DNA of 64,000 nt from Lachnoclostridium sp. UBA7215 (GTDB lineage Bacteria; Bacillota; Clostridia; Lachnospirales; Lachnospiraceae). The translations under genes and the position numbers were made by a program. The notes beneath the pieces were generated by a model, which did no database searches, was not told the DNA's origin, and was given only the letters and a program-made list of their open reading frames with translations. Location: the NCBI GenBank assembly GCA_002490465.1, contig DKUB01000061.1, forward strand, positions 27,773 to 91,772, in the 5' to 3' direction. Positions 1 through 8,070 of the stretch are shown here, one piece after another (the first letter of the stretch is position 1; every line of letters starts with the position of its first letter).

Positions 1-240
1 ATAATCAAAATGTTGGTTTCCCTTCGCGAGATAGAAGCCAAATGACTCCCCGTTTGGCGGCATGGCATCCTCTTTTGCCTGTTGCGACTTAAGATGCTCC
101 GTCACAAAACCGATTCCTATAGATACGATAAGCATGGAAAATGTTATCCCAATCACAAAAAACAATGCGGTTGCCGGGGTCTGGCGGATTCTCCTGACTG
201 TCAGTTTAAATATATCTGTAATAAACTTGGTTTGGTTCAT
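1..240 (-). CDS. FtsX/MacB-like ABC transporter permease, N-terminal part
   Basis: The gene runs off the left edge; the first 80 codons are visible. The ATG at 240 is preceded by a GGGGGGAT ribosome binding site. Residues about 24-46 form one strongly hydrophobic helix after a short basic N-terminus with a TVRRIRQTP stretch, followed by a polar extracellular-looking segment. This is the start expected of FtsX-type permeases, whose first helix is followed by a large outer domain. Such permeases pair with an ATPase to export peptides or drive mechanotransmission. The ATPase gene is not in view, so substrate and class stay open; the family call rests on the N-terminus alone. Confidence 0.55.
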   Translation of the reverse strand, partial: MNQTKFITDIFKLTVRRIRQTPATALFFVIGITFSMLIVSIGIGFVTEHLKSQQAKEDAMPPNGESFGFYLAKGNQHFDY

Positions 241-320
241 AGTATCCCCCCATTTTATAAGTTTTTAGAATTTACAATTCCCCACCCTCCATCGGACAGG
301 GAACTGTAATTACAACACTT

Positions 321-349
321 ATTATAGAAATATAAAAATTAAGATTCAA
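321..349 (-). promoter_or_regulatory. sigma-A-type promoter of the FtsX-like permease gene
   Basis: On the minus strand TTGAAT is followed after 17 bases by TATAAT. The start codon lies about 80 bases downstream of the -10 box. Both boxes and the spacing match the vegetative consensus. Confidence 0.6.
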
Positions 350-389
350 GGGGTAAGGTGTTTAAGAATTGTTTAACATAAAATTTCGC

Positions 390-620
390 TTAATAATTTA
401 ATGAAAATCCATTAATAATATCATAAAAAAAGCATCTGCTGCTCATCCCTGATTCCGATTCTTCTGTGTAATACGACCGGGTTATACTCAGATAGGGGGA
501 AAGTTCCTTTGTTTCTGTATTTTCGGTATGAATGGGGGTAACTTTCTCAGAAGTTACCCCGCAAGCAGAACACAGCATACAGAAAATTAATATCATTGAG
601 ATTATTTTAATTTTCTTCAT
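390..620 (-). CDS. small putative lipoprotein of unknown function
   Basis: A 76-residue product starts with a basic MKKIK, a hydrophobic core and LCSAC ending at Cys20, which resembles a lipobox although the -3 residue (Cys) is unusual. The mature part is short, polar, rich in Thr and Ser, and shows no domain I recognise. A GGGAAAGGATAT stretch precedes the ATG. It sits between the permease and a degraded gene, so it may itself be a truncated relic of a longer lipoprotein. Real expression is likely from the signal sequence and ribosome binding site, but function cannot be assigned. Confidence 0.5.
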   Translation of the reverse strand: MKKIKIISMILIFCMLCSACGVTSEKVTPIHTENTETKELSPYLSITRSYYTEESESGMSSRCFFYDIINGFSLNY

Positions 621-634
621 AAATATCCTTTCCC

Positions 635-921
635 TTAATATGTATAAGTGTATTTAGCAGCTTTTTTTATATCATCATATTTTTTGGATTTGACGCCCAG
701 TTTCTCCACTCCTGTCTTCCATATATCAATGACAGCATTATTCAGCTTGCCATTATCGTATTTTGAAAATACTGCGGTTGTCCCATTCATCTTATTGGTA
801 ACAGTTATTTTTTTCCTGTGTTAGGATTATCGATTTCCCCTTTTGTTGCACAATCCCCTTTTTTCAGATGATTATTATTTTCTCCTATTGCATCCGGAAC
901 TATACATTCTTGCGCTCCCTC
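635..921 (-). pseudogene. frameshifted, 5'-truncated remnant of a secreted-protein gene
   Basis: Two minus-strand frames join into one plausible chain if a single base is added in the A7 tract at 808-814. The upstream part (from about 921) reads through VPDAIGENNN to a TAA directly after the A tract. The downstream part reads VTNKMNGTTAVFSKYDNG to the TAA at 635. An in-frame TGA at 922-924 closes it upstream, close to the end of the next gene, so the N-terminus is gone. The VTN-x-NG...VIDIW-x-TG pattern faintly resembles double-psi beta-barrel (RlpA-like) domains; that is inference. A sequencing slip in the homopolymer could explain the frameshift but not the upstream stop. Confidence 0.45.
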
Positions 922-955
922 TCAAAAAAATGTAATTTCAGGCGTATATTATTGT

Positions 956-2260
956 TCAGCTGTTATTGCATTTTACCTTTGTATTCAGCGCTCCTCCGTA
1001 TTTCTTTATCCATCTTGTGTATTGTTTTATAGTTCCATCCGGCACATATATAGTGCAAAACATTGGGATGACGCTATTATGACTGGAAACATTTGTGATT
1101 TTTGGGGGAGTTGTCCCTCTGAACTCGTATTCTTTTGTCTCATATTCCAACGGCCGCTGAAAACAGTCCAGCCAACAGCCAGCAAGCTCTTTTACATTTT
1201 TTCCGATTATGACTCGTTTTACCTTTTTATTTACGCCTACAGACATGGCATTTTCACCAATTTTGAGTACTTTTGGTGAAACCTCTAACTGTCCATCGAC
1301 ATATTCTACCGCAATCAATTCCTTATCTTTTTTTCCGTATAAACAATGCCCATCTTTTGCAAAAGCTGGATTATTTTCGTTTACATCTATGTTTTCAACA
1401 CCTGGCGCGGATAGTGCTTCCCTTTCTATGCGGGTTACCGAGGCTGGAAGATGTATTGTCCTTGCTTTGCTATATTTCATGGCTTCTTTGCCTAACGCCT
1501 TAACATCATCCGGAATGTCCATCTTTTCTTTGTCAGATATGGCATAAATCAACTTACTGTCAGCTTTTGTAATAACAAAGCCGTCCTTATCATAAAGATT
1601 TGAATTGTTCTCTGAGACCTGGATATCCAACAATTTATCACATTCCTCAAATGCATCAGGAGGAAATGCCGCCAATTTTTCAGGAATGATAACCCTCTCC
1701 AGATTTTTACAACCATAAAATGCCAATGACCCCATAGAGGACAGGTTATCAGGAAGTTTTATCTCTTTTAGATTGGTCAAACCGCTAAAAGCACAATTCT
1801 CAATTGTTTCGATGCCGTCTGGCAAAGAAATTTTAGTTATCTTTTTTGTAAGTTCATTTTCTCCTGATATGCCTTGAGGAGCTTCCACCGTTACACCGAA
1901 CATAGAATCTTTAAATTCCTGTGATTCGTCCTTATCTTTAGGTCGCTGGCCAACACTGGACACTTTTAAACCATCAAATTTGTATGGAATGGTAAGGGAT
2001 AGTTCTGTACTATCTATATTTCCGGCATATTCAATATTGCGGATTCTAACTGAATTTTTATCGTTATTTTTTTCAAGAGAATATTTCCAGTTGTCTATTG
2101 TCACTGTTGCCGTTGCCGTATTTACATCCCAGTCAATTTTGGGCTGTTCTTCTTGTGTGTTTCCCGATGTACGATTTTCCGTTTTTAGCTTATCGCTTTG
2201 ACAACTAACTATGGCTATTGAAAAAAAAGAACACAATAAAAATATAAATACCTTCTTCAT
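956..2260 (-). CDS. BspA-type leucine-rich-repeat surface lipoprotein
   Basis: A 434-residue product. The chosen ATG (2260) begins MKKVFIF and follows GGAAAGGATGATAATT; an upstream in-frame ATG at 2278 would overlap the preceding gene. A lipoprotein signal ends at IVSC (Cys20). The middle carries repeats of the LRR_5 (BspA) type, for example ITKISLPDGIETIENCAFSG, LKEIKLPDNLSSMGSLAFYG and LERVIIPEKL, with a second block near residues 260-360. Proteins of this family sit on the outer face of the membrane and often mediate adhesion. It starts 5 bases after the protease stop, so the two are probably co-transcribed. Ligand unknown. Confidence 0.8.
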   Translation of the reverse strand: MKKVFIFLLCSFFSIAIVSCQSDKLKTENRTSGNTQEEQPKIDWDVNTATATVTIDNWKYSLEKNNDKNSVRIRNIEYAGNIDSTELSLTIPYKFDGLKVSSVGQRPKDKDESQEFKDSMFGVTVEAPQGISGENELTKKITKISLPDGIETIENCAFSGLTNLKEIKLPDNLSSMGSLAFYGCKNLERVIIPEKLAAFPPDAFEECDKLLDIQVSENNSNLYDKDGFVITKADSKLIYAISDKEKMDIPDDVKALGKEAMKYSKARTIHLPASVTRIEREALSAPGVENIDVNENNPAFAKDGHCLYGKKDKELIAVEYVDGQLEVSPKVLKIGENAMSVGVNKKVKRVIIGKNVKELAGCWLDCFQRPLEYETKEYEFRGTTPPKITNVSSHNSVIPMFCTIYVPDGTIKQYTRWIKKYGGALNTKVKCNNS

Positions 2261-2265
2261 AATTA

Positions 2266-4224
2266 TCATCCTTTCCAATCAAATATAAGTAAAGCGTGTT
2301 CTGATATATCATAGTCTGTATAGGGTGAGTTTATAGTATCATTTGTTGTTCCCTTGATATAGTTAATTAATTTATATAAACGATAATCTTTTTTACTTCC
2401 GTCCATACCACTGAATTGTTTATAAGAGCCTTTCCCATTACCAGCATCATATAAAGATATTATTTTTTTTACAACATTCTGAGCAGCCTGTATACGACCT
2501 TTATATTTTTCGGATTCATCCGCATAGTTGTTTTCTCCGTTATTTCCATGTGCGAGATGCGCCCACTTTCCCTGTTTTTTTAAATAAACAAATGCACTAT
2601 GTGCAAATACATCTGATGCTGTATGAGTTGCCATGCCCCAGACAAATGCTCTTTTCTTCCCATCTGTTGTCATTCCAAGAGAACTCCATTTTGAGTTAAG
2701 GCTTTGGACATCAGAAAGCATATTGTTTTTTGTTGTAGAATCCAGTCCGGATGGTACAGACGCTTTATCAGCTGTTTTCCCATTACCCAGAGCCTCTGCC
2801 AAACTTGTTACATATATATATGATGCGATATAATTTGTATGATAACTACCATGCCAACCCGGATTATCTGTTATACCTTTAAATCCTGACCCCTCTTTAT
2901 CTGGATACCTGGCGCCTTGTTTTACATTGGCATGACCACTGCCTATTAATTCTTCGTGTGTATTTCTTGTCCAACTCCCCTTAACACACCCTGTTTTTTC
3001 TATAATATTAACCGTATTTGAATTATCTTTTATCGCACTTCCTTCTGTTTTAGTCATTTTTTTCTTTTCTATTATGTTGAATATTTTGTCAGAAAAAATT
3101 TCATCCGCAAGCCCATATCCTTCTTTTGTATTATAGTTAGCACCTTCCAATAATACTTCTTTAATTAACTCAGCATTGGCTGATGGGTGATTTTGCCATA
3201 TATTTGACGCAATGGCTGCAATTTGCGGTGATGCTAAGCTTGTTCCTGATTCAATTAAAATATCGCCAAATTCTCCAGTTGTACACACTAGTTCTCCTGG
3301 TGCAACAAGGTCAACTTTATTTCCTTTTGCACTACTATCTGCTAACTCGCCATTGGAGTCTATAGAGCCTACCGATAGAACATTATCATATGCTGCGGGA
3401 TATTCAACATTAGCACCAGTATTCCCTGCGGCCGCAATTACTAATATTCCTGCATCTGTTGCGTCATCAACAGCTTTTTTGAGGGCTTTAGAATACTGTT
3501 CCATCCCAAAACTCATATTGATTATATTTACTTTTTTAGAGATGGCATAATATATTCCCTGAATTACCCTGCTTTCCGGAGAAGTATTATCATCATCAAG
3601 AACTCTTATTGAGTATATACTTGCGTCCGGATTAATTCCTGTGATACCCTCATTATTGCCTTGTGCAGCAATTAAACCAGCTACACTATTTCCATGCCCA
3701 CTGCCATCCATAAATAAAGGACTCATGTTTTCCTCTCCTGGAACAAATGATATGGATTCCTCTAAATAAATATCGTTTCCCCAATCAATTCCAGAATCAA
3801 TAATAGCAATTTTTATTTTCTTTTTTTGGTCTTCCGTCGATTTATTATAAAGATTTAACATTTTTTTGTTCCAGTCAAGGTCAACACTTTTCAAAATTTT
3901 ATTTCGATTTGTTGAAGAAGCTCGCATAATTTTGTCTTTTTCTATAATGATATCATTATTTTTTTCTCTAATTTCACTAGCCTCTTTTTTGGTTAATTCC
4001 GCTGTAGCAAGAATTTCACCAGCTTCCTGATATTTAATGTCAGCTTCGCGTTTGCCTAGAGAAGATTCAAGATTATCTTCTCCTTTTACCATGAGCAAAT
4101 AATCATTTGTAACTTCCTTTGCATATGTAGTTACTGGATTAGACATATTCATATGTGTGCTACCTGTAACCAAATAACATAATAGTACAAATGTTGTAAT
4201 TGTTTTTTTGATATTTTTTCCCAT
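2266..4224 (-). CDS. secreted subtilisin-like serine protease fused to a phospholipase C/Het-C-like domain
   Basis: A 652-residue product. The ATG at 4224 is supported by AAAGGAGATAAAA; an in-frame start 27 codons upstream has no such site. A signal peptide (about 1-36) and a propeptide-like region precede an S8 catalytic domain with Asp143 (IIDSGID), His177 (GSGHGNSV), Asn268 (AAAGNTG) and Ser329 (SGTSLASP). After a linker (about 385-430), residues 430-652 form an alpha-helical domain with MATHTASDVFAHSAF (His534, Asp538, His542), like the HxxxDxxxHS metal site of zinc phospholipases C and Het-C-type proteins. The fusion suggests an exported protease with a second, metal-binding activity; substrates unknown. 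It is co-directional and nearly contiguous with the downstream LRR lipoprotein. Confidence 0.8.
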   Translation of the reverse strand: MGKNIKKTITTFVLLCYLVTGSTHMNMSNPVTTYAKEVTNDYLLMVKGEDNLESSLGKREADIKYQEAGEILATAELTKKEASEIREKNNDIIIEKDKIMRASSTNRNKILKSVDLDWNKKMLNLYNKSTEDQKKKIKIAIIDSGIDWGNDIYLEESISFVPGEENMSPLFMDGSGHGNSVAGLIAAQGNNEGITGINPDASIYSIRVLDDDNTSPESRVIQGIYYAISKKVNIINMSFGMEQYSKALKKAVDDATDAGILVIAAAGNTGANVEYPAAYDNVLSVGSIDSNGELADSSAKGNKVDLVAPGELVCTTGEFGDILIESGTSLASPQIAAIASNIWQNHPSANAELIKEVLLEGANYNTKEGYGLADEIFSDKIFNIIEKKKMTKTEGSAIKDNSNTVNIIEKTGCVKGSWTRNTHEELIGSGHANVKQGARYPDKEGSGFKGITDNPGWHGSYHTNYIASYIYVTSLAEALGNGKTADKASVPSGLDSTTKNNMLSDVQSLNSKWSSLGMTTDGKKRAFVWGMATHTASDVFAHSAFVYLKKQGKWAHLAHGNNGENNYADESEKYKGRIQAAQNVVKKIISLYDAGNGKGSYKQFSGMDGSKKDYRLYKLINYIKGTTNDTINSPYTDYDISEHALLIFDWKG

Positions 4225-4368
4225 TTTTATCTCCTTTATTTTTTGTTGATAAGTTTGTTTGTTACTGGTTTTGTTATATTTTCCTTTATTATAAAAATCC
4301 CTCATTTTGTTTTTTTTGCTTGTCTTACATTTCTTATTATGTTATCATACTCTCAGGTTTTTAACTCA

Positions 4369-4414
4369 GCGTTCTTTTCGGTATTCCACTACCATTTGAA
4401 AAGAACGCTTTTTT
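4369..4414 (+). terminator. strong intrinsic-terminator-like hairpin, plus-strand orientation
   Basis: GCGTTCTTTTC (4369-4379) pairs perfectly with GAAAAGAACGC (4398-4408) and is followed by six T on the plus strand. Read on the minus strand it has no T run. No plus-strand gene precedes it, so its role is unclear. Confidence 0.55.
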
Positions 4415-4488
4415 CAATGGAATCTCTGCATAAAGCATCTCTATACATTCTTTCACCTCCCTAAACTTCTCAAAAATACCTGCCAGCA

Positions 4489-4926
4489 CTAGCAGGAAAC
4501 TGAATTACTATACTGCGTTATCTTTTCTGACTTGGCTCCGTGATAAACAGTATAAACTCCCTTCACCCTGTATTTTCCAGCAGATACTGCTTTCACCTTT
4601 TTCAACATACAATTCGTAGTTGTGACTGTCGTTTCATAAGACTTGACAGCACTCCAACTCCCTCCTGAATACTTCTGCAGGGTCAGCTTCGCATGGATCT
4701 TTGTAGTAGTTCCGGATACACCATTTACCAGTCCTATTATTGTGGCAGATTTTTCTTTTATGACAAGACTGGTAGTGCTGCTTTTAGAATAAAGACTACA
4801 TACTGAAACCATACCTTCATTTCCGCCCAAAGGCAACTCCGCAGCCTTTCCCTCCTGACCTGATACCAGCACCAGACTTCCTGCCAGCAAGGCCAATGAT
4901 ACTATACTTTTTACTTTTCCTTTCAT
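4489..4926 (-). CDS. secreted protein of unknown function, 145 residues
   Basis: An N-terminal signal peptide (MKGKVKS, a hydrophobic core and a likely cleavage after GKAA near residue 29) is followed by a Ser/Thr/Lys-rich domain of predicted beta strands (TTTKIHAKLTLQKYSGGSW, then YRVKGVYTVYHG) ending in NSVSC. The layout resembles small immunoglobulin-like or DUF6147-type exported proteins of Clostridia, but I cannot name the family with certainty. A GGAGGAAACTGTT site precedes the ATG. It lies downstream of the anti-sigma gene and could belong to its regulon; that is inference. Confidence 0.6.
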   Translation of the reverse strand: MKGKVKSIVSLALLAGSLVLVSGQEGKAAELPLGGNEGMVSVCSLYSKSSTTSLVIKEKSATIIGLVNGVSGTTTKIHAKLTLQKYSGGSWSAVKSYETTVTTTNCMLKKVKAVSAGKYRVKGVYTVYHGAKSEKITQYSNSVSC

Positions 4927-5015
4927 AACAGTTTCCTCCTAATATTTTTTATTTCTATCTATAATAACCTCAAAAAAGATAAATTGGGACAAAAAATTTA
5001 AAAAATATTGTATTT

Positions 5016-5717
5016 TTAATTCTTTTTTTCCTTCACACTCTCTGCCATCTTCAAAACCTCTTCTTTGCCCAGATCACTGCTGAGCATAAAGACATAATTC
5101 CGTGTTGCCCATATAAGGATTGTTTTATCCTTTTTATGATTTAATTGCCCCTGACATCCATTGATCATGACATCCTCTCTCTCCATACCATCAGAATCTA
5201 TGGTAATCCCGGCATTCACTATATTCTGTTGAAAATCAACCTGATGCTTTCCTTTCATATATTCCTGCCAATAACAGATTTCTCCCACCAATTCATCAAC
5301 TGTCAGTTCGAACCCCTCTGGAATCCATGACGGAGCATATATCGTTTCGATCTCCCGAGGTGGCGGGGATTCCTTTTTATCTTCATCCCCGGCGAAATGA
5401 AAGCCATCATCTTTATCCCCCCATTCAGTAAACCACTGCATAATCACCCTGCGCCCCGCCTCAGCGCTGGATGCCAATACAATACCACCTGCTGTCACCA
5501 GTACCAGTACGAGTACCATGGCAATTCGAATATTTCTCCTGCCGCCTTTCCGTACTCCATTCTCCTTTTTCTGTTCTAATCCTTTTTTATACAGCATCTG
5601 CCAGTCCTGTCCTTCCACCTTAACATCCGTCTCCGGCATCCCCGCTTCCAGTTCCTCTGTGACGATACTCTGTGCCTGCCGGAATGCTTCCTTTAATTCT
5701 TCTCTGCTAATCTTCAT
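5016..5717 (-). CDS. membrane-bound anti-sigma-like protein with DUF4367-type outer domain
   Basis: A 233-residue product with a cytoplasmic N-terminal part (1-64), one transmembrane helix (about 65-83, IAMVLVLVLVTAGGIVL) and an outer domain. The latter contains YAPSWIPEGFELTVDE and a beta-rich C-terminus typical of DUF4367. The start overlaps the end of the sigma factor gene by about ten bases, the usual arrangement of a sigma factor with its cognate anti-sigma. By that logic it holds the sigma factor at the membrane and releases it on an envelope signal. The soluble N-terminus lacks an obvious zinc-binding HxxxCxxC anti-sigma motif, so the mechanism of binding is unknown. Confidence 0.7.
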   Translation of the reverse strand: MKISREELKEAFRQAQSIVTEELEAGMPETDVKVEGQDWQMLYKKGLEQKKENGVRKGGRRNIRIAMVLVLVLVTAGGIVLASSAEAGRRVIMQWFTEWGDKDDGFHFAGDEDKKESPPPREIETIYAPSWIPEGFELTVDELVGEICYWQEYMKGKHQVDFQQNIVNAGITIDSDGMEREDVMINGCQGQLNHKKDKTILIWATRNYVFMLSSDLGKEEVLKMAESVKEKKN

Positions 5718-6258
5718 AAGTCACTCCCCTTTCTTCCAGCTTCTTTCTGAGAAGTTTTTTACCCCGCTGCAGACGTTTTCTTACTGTCTCAGTTTTCTGT
5801 CCCAGCATGAATGCGATTTCTTTATGGTCTAATTCTTCAACCAACTCCATATACAGGCAGTCCCTGTACCGGTCTGGCAGTGTAAGAATAGCATCTACTA
5901 TGATCCTGATTGTATCATTTTCACTGCTTATGCCATAGGGATTACCCTCATGGCGTTCGTCCGGTATGTAGTCAGATAATTCTTCCACTTTGAAATGTTT
6001 CCTTTTTTTGAGTATTTGCAAAGAAACATTTTTACATATAATAACCACAAAATTTTTCGTTTTGGGACAAAAAGGATCCGAAATTTTAAAAATATTTTTT
6101 GCGACACGAATAAATGTCTCCTGCACAGCATCTTCTGCATCCTCTTTCTGCTGAAGTATCTCAAAAGCGATATAATATACCAGTCTCACATACTGCTGGT
6201 AGGTACATCGGAATTTTTCCTCATCTGATACTTCCTTTTCCTGTGAGTATTTTCCCAT
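5707..6258 (-). CDS. ECF-type RNA polymerase sigma factor
   Basis: A 183-residue sigma-70 family protein of extracytoplasmic-function type. Region 2 spans about residues 10-85 (QQYVRLVYYIAFEIL, EDAEDAVQETFIRVA). Region 4 occupies about 125-178 (LPDRYRDCLYMELVEELDHK, then a helix-turn-helix ending KRLQRGKKLLRKKL). The ATG at 6258 has AGAAGGAG at normal spacing; a start 23 codons upstream lacks support. It is translationally coupled to the downstream anti-sigma-like gene. Target promoters cannot be read from this window, though the secreted-protein genes just downstream are candidates. Confidence 0.85.
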   Translation of the reverse strand: MGKYSQEKEVSDEEKFRCTYQQYVRLVYYIAFEILQQKEDAEDAVQETFIRVAKNIFKISDPFCPKTKNFVVIICKNVSLQILKKRKHFKVEELSDYIPDERHEGNPYGISSENDTIRIIVDAILTLPDRYRDCLYMELVEELDHKEIAFMLGQKTETVRKRLQRGKKLLRKKLEERGVTYED

Positions 6259-6470
6259 CACCTGTCTTCTCCTTCTAATTGATTCACCAAAAAGTAATCT
6301 GTCTTTATGATGTTTCATCAAAGTCATCCGCCATCTTAACCTGCCCTCTCAATATGTCAGATTTAACTTCTCATTAAATTATAACAAAAAAACAGAAATA
6401 TAAAAACACTAATGTTTATATCTCTGTTTTTTCTATTCTTTTTTTATTTATTTCCCTTTTATTCAATTTG

Positions 6471-6665
6471 TTAGTTTATCAACTGCTCTACTTCCTCTTT
6501 ATGTAGACCGGAATATTCCGCAATCTCCTCAACTGTCAATTTTTCTGTTTTCAGCATTCTTATCGCTATCTCTTTCTTCGTTTCAATGGTTCCCTGACTA
6601 ATTCCCTGGCTGATTCCCTGATTCAAAATTCTTCGTGCACTTGTTTCAATCATCGGGCCTACCAT
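6471..6665 (-). pseudogene. C-terminal fragment of an Rpn/PD-(D/E)XK transposase-31-like nuclease
   Basis: Only 64 codons remain. They contain the tail typical of Rpn (YhgA-like) recombination-promoting nucleases: a GISQGISQG repeat, a basic amphipathic helix, and a C-terminal helix-turn-helix-like segment (LTVEEIAEYSGLHKEEVEQL). Full-length members have about 250-300 residues with an N-terminal nuclease core, absent here. The 120 bases upstream contain no in-frame remainder. It could be expressed as a short DNA-binding peptide, since alternative C-terminal products of rpn genes are known, but decay is simpler. Confidence 0.6.
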
Positions 6666-6782
6666 TATATCACCTACACCTTTTCCTGATTATATACGCT
6701 TTACCTGTCAGGAATATTATATCGTCTCGTCATGTGATATGTCAAGTGTCGCTTTACGCCATTTTCTGCGAAAAACGGCCAA

Positions 6783-8060
6783 TCACCTCCATTTCAGTTC
6801 TCCAAGCAATGACAGCGAACCAAAAATCACAATGGCATCCCCCACCTCATAGCGCCCTAACATTATCTTCAAAGCGTGATTCACACCTTCAGCTGCCTCC
6901 ACCTGAGAACACCCCTGCTGCTGCCAGGCTGCCTGAAGTTCCCCTGCGGGAAGTCCCCGTGGAGACGGTGGTGTCACTGTCATCACATCATATAAAACCG
7001 GCTGCAGAATTGAAATCATCTTTTCATATTCCTTATCCCGAAAAACCCCCATAATTCCACGGATTTTGGCGCCGGGAAGTAATGTATCAAGCGTCTCCCG
7101 CAGAGCCCCGGCTCCTCTCTCATTGTGCGCGCCATCTGCAATTACGAGCGGTTCACGGCTCACCACGTCAAAACGCCCCCGCCAATATGCTTCACGGATA
7201 CCGAGCATGCGTTTTACGGTATCCAGTTGAAAATCCTCACCCAGATGGCAGCATGTCTCAATGGCAAGACACGCATTTTCCATCTGATAACATCCCGCCA
7301 TACCTGTCTGATAATTATCTCCACAATAGGAAAACAGACATCCCTCAAGACTTGTCCGGATTAATTTCATATCTTCTTTGTGCAAAAGTGTCAGGTCCGC
7401 ACTTTTTTCTTTACATTTTTTTATTAGAACATCTTCCGCCTGCAAGACACCCGGACAGGCAATTACTGTGGCATTTTCCTTAATAATTCCAGCCTTTTCG
7501 GCAGTTATTTCCCCAATTGTCTCACCAAGTATCTTCATGTGGTCCCTGCTGATCGATGTAATCACACAGGCAAGGGGATTTTGGATTACATTGGTTGCAT
7601 CTTCTCTCCCTCCAAGGCCGGCTTCCAAAATAATTACCTGGCAGCCCTTTTTGACAAACGCCACAAAAGCCACCGCTGTCTCAAATTCAAAGCTGGTAGG
7701 TGAATCCATCCCCTCTTCTTCCATTCTCCGGGCCGCTGCGTCTACCTCTTCTACAGATTCGGCCAGAAGCTCTTTATCAATATACGACACGCCCCTGGAA
7801 TCCTCAAATTGGATAAATTCTTCCTGGCAAATAACCGCCGGCGAAACATAACGGCCAACCAGATAACCGCTTACCCCCAAAATGCTGCTGATAAATGCGG
7901 CAACAGAGCCTTTCCCATTTGTCCCCGCAATATGGATAACCCGGAGCTTTCGCTCCGGGTTATCCAGAAATCTGCACAGCGCTTCCATCCGCGACAGTCC
8001 CATAGATATACCGGAACTCTTCCGTGAACAGATTGCTTCTATTGCTTCTTCGTAATTCAT
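6783..8060 (-). CDS. folC: folylpolyglutamate synthase / dihydrofolate synthase
   Basis: A 425-residue Mur-ligase family enzyme that adds glutamate to folates (and possibly to dihydropteroate). The P-loop is GTNGKGSV (about residues 46-53), followed by EAGLGGREDATN and a C-terminal ligase domain with IADGAHNERGA. I prefer the ATG at 8060, seven bases after AAAGG, over the ATG six bases upstream. It is the last gene of leuB-ilvD-ilvB-serC-serA-folC and starts about ten bases after serA. The link to serine synthesis makes sense because serine feeds one-carbon units into the folate pool. Confidence 0.93.
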   Translation of the reverse strand: MNYEEAIEAICSRKSSGISMGLSRMEALCRFLDNPERKLRVIHIAGTNGKGSVAAFISSILGVSGYLVGRYVSPAVICQEEFIQFEDSRGVSYIDKELLAESVEEVDAAARRMEEEGMDSPTSFEFETAVAFVAFVKKGCQVIILEAGLGGREDATNVIQNPLACVITSISRDHMKILGETIGEITAEKAGIIKENATVIACPGVLQAEDVLIKKCKEKSADLTLLHKEDMKLIRTSLEGCLFSYCGDNYQTGMAGCYQMENACLAIETCCHLGEDFQLDTVKRMLGIREAYWRGRFDVVSREPLVIADGAHNERGAGALRETLDTLLPGAKIRGIMGVFRDKEYEKMISILQPVLYDVMTVTPPSPRGLPAGELQAAWQQQGCSQVEAAEGVNHALKIMLGRYEVGDAIVIFGSLSLLGELKWR

Positions 8061-8070
8061 CGACATACCT

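Noticed and set aside
4243..4464. A 73-codon hydrophobic plus-strand ORF before the orphan terminator
   Set aside because: AT-rich sequence gives random hydrophobic translation; it crosses the protease start region and the terminator itself, and has no ribosome binding site.
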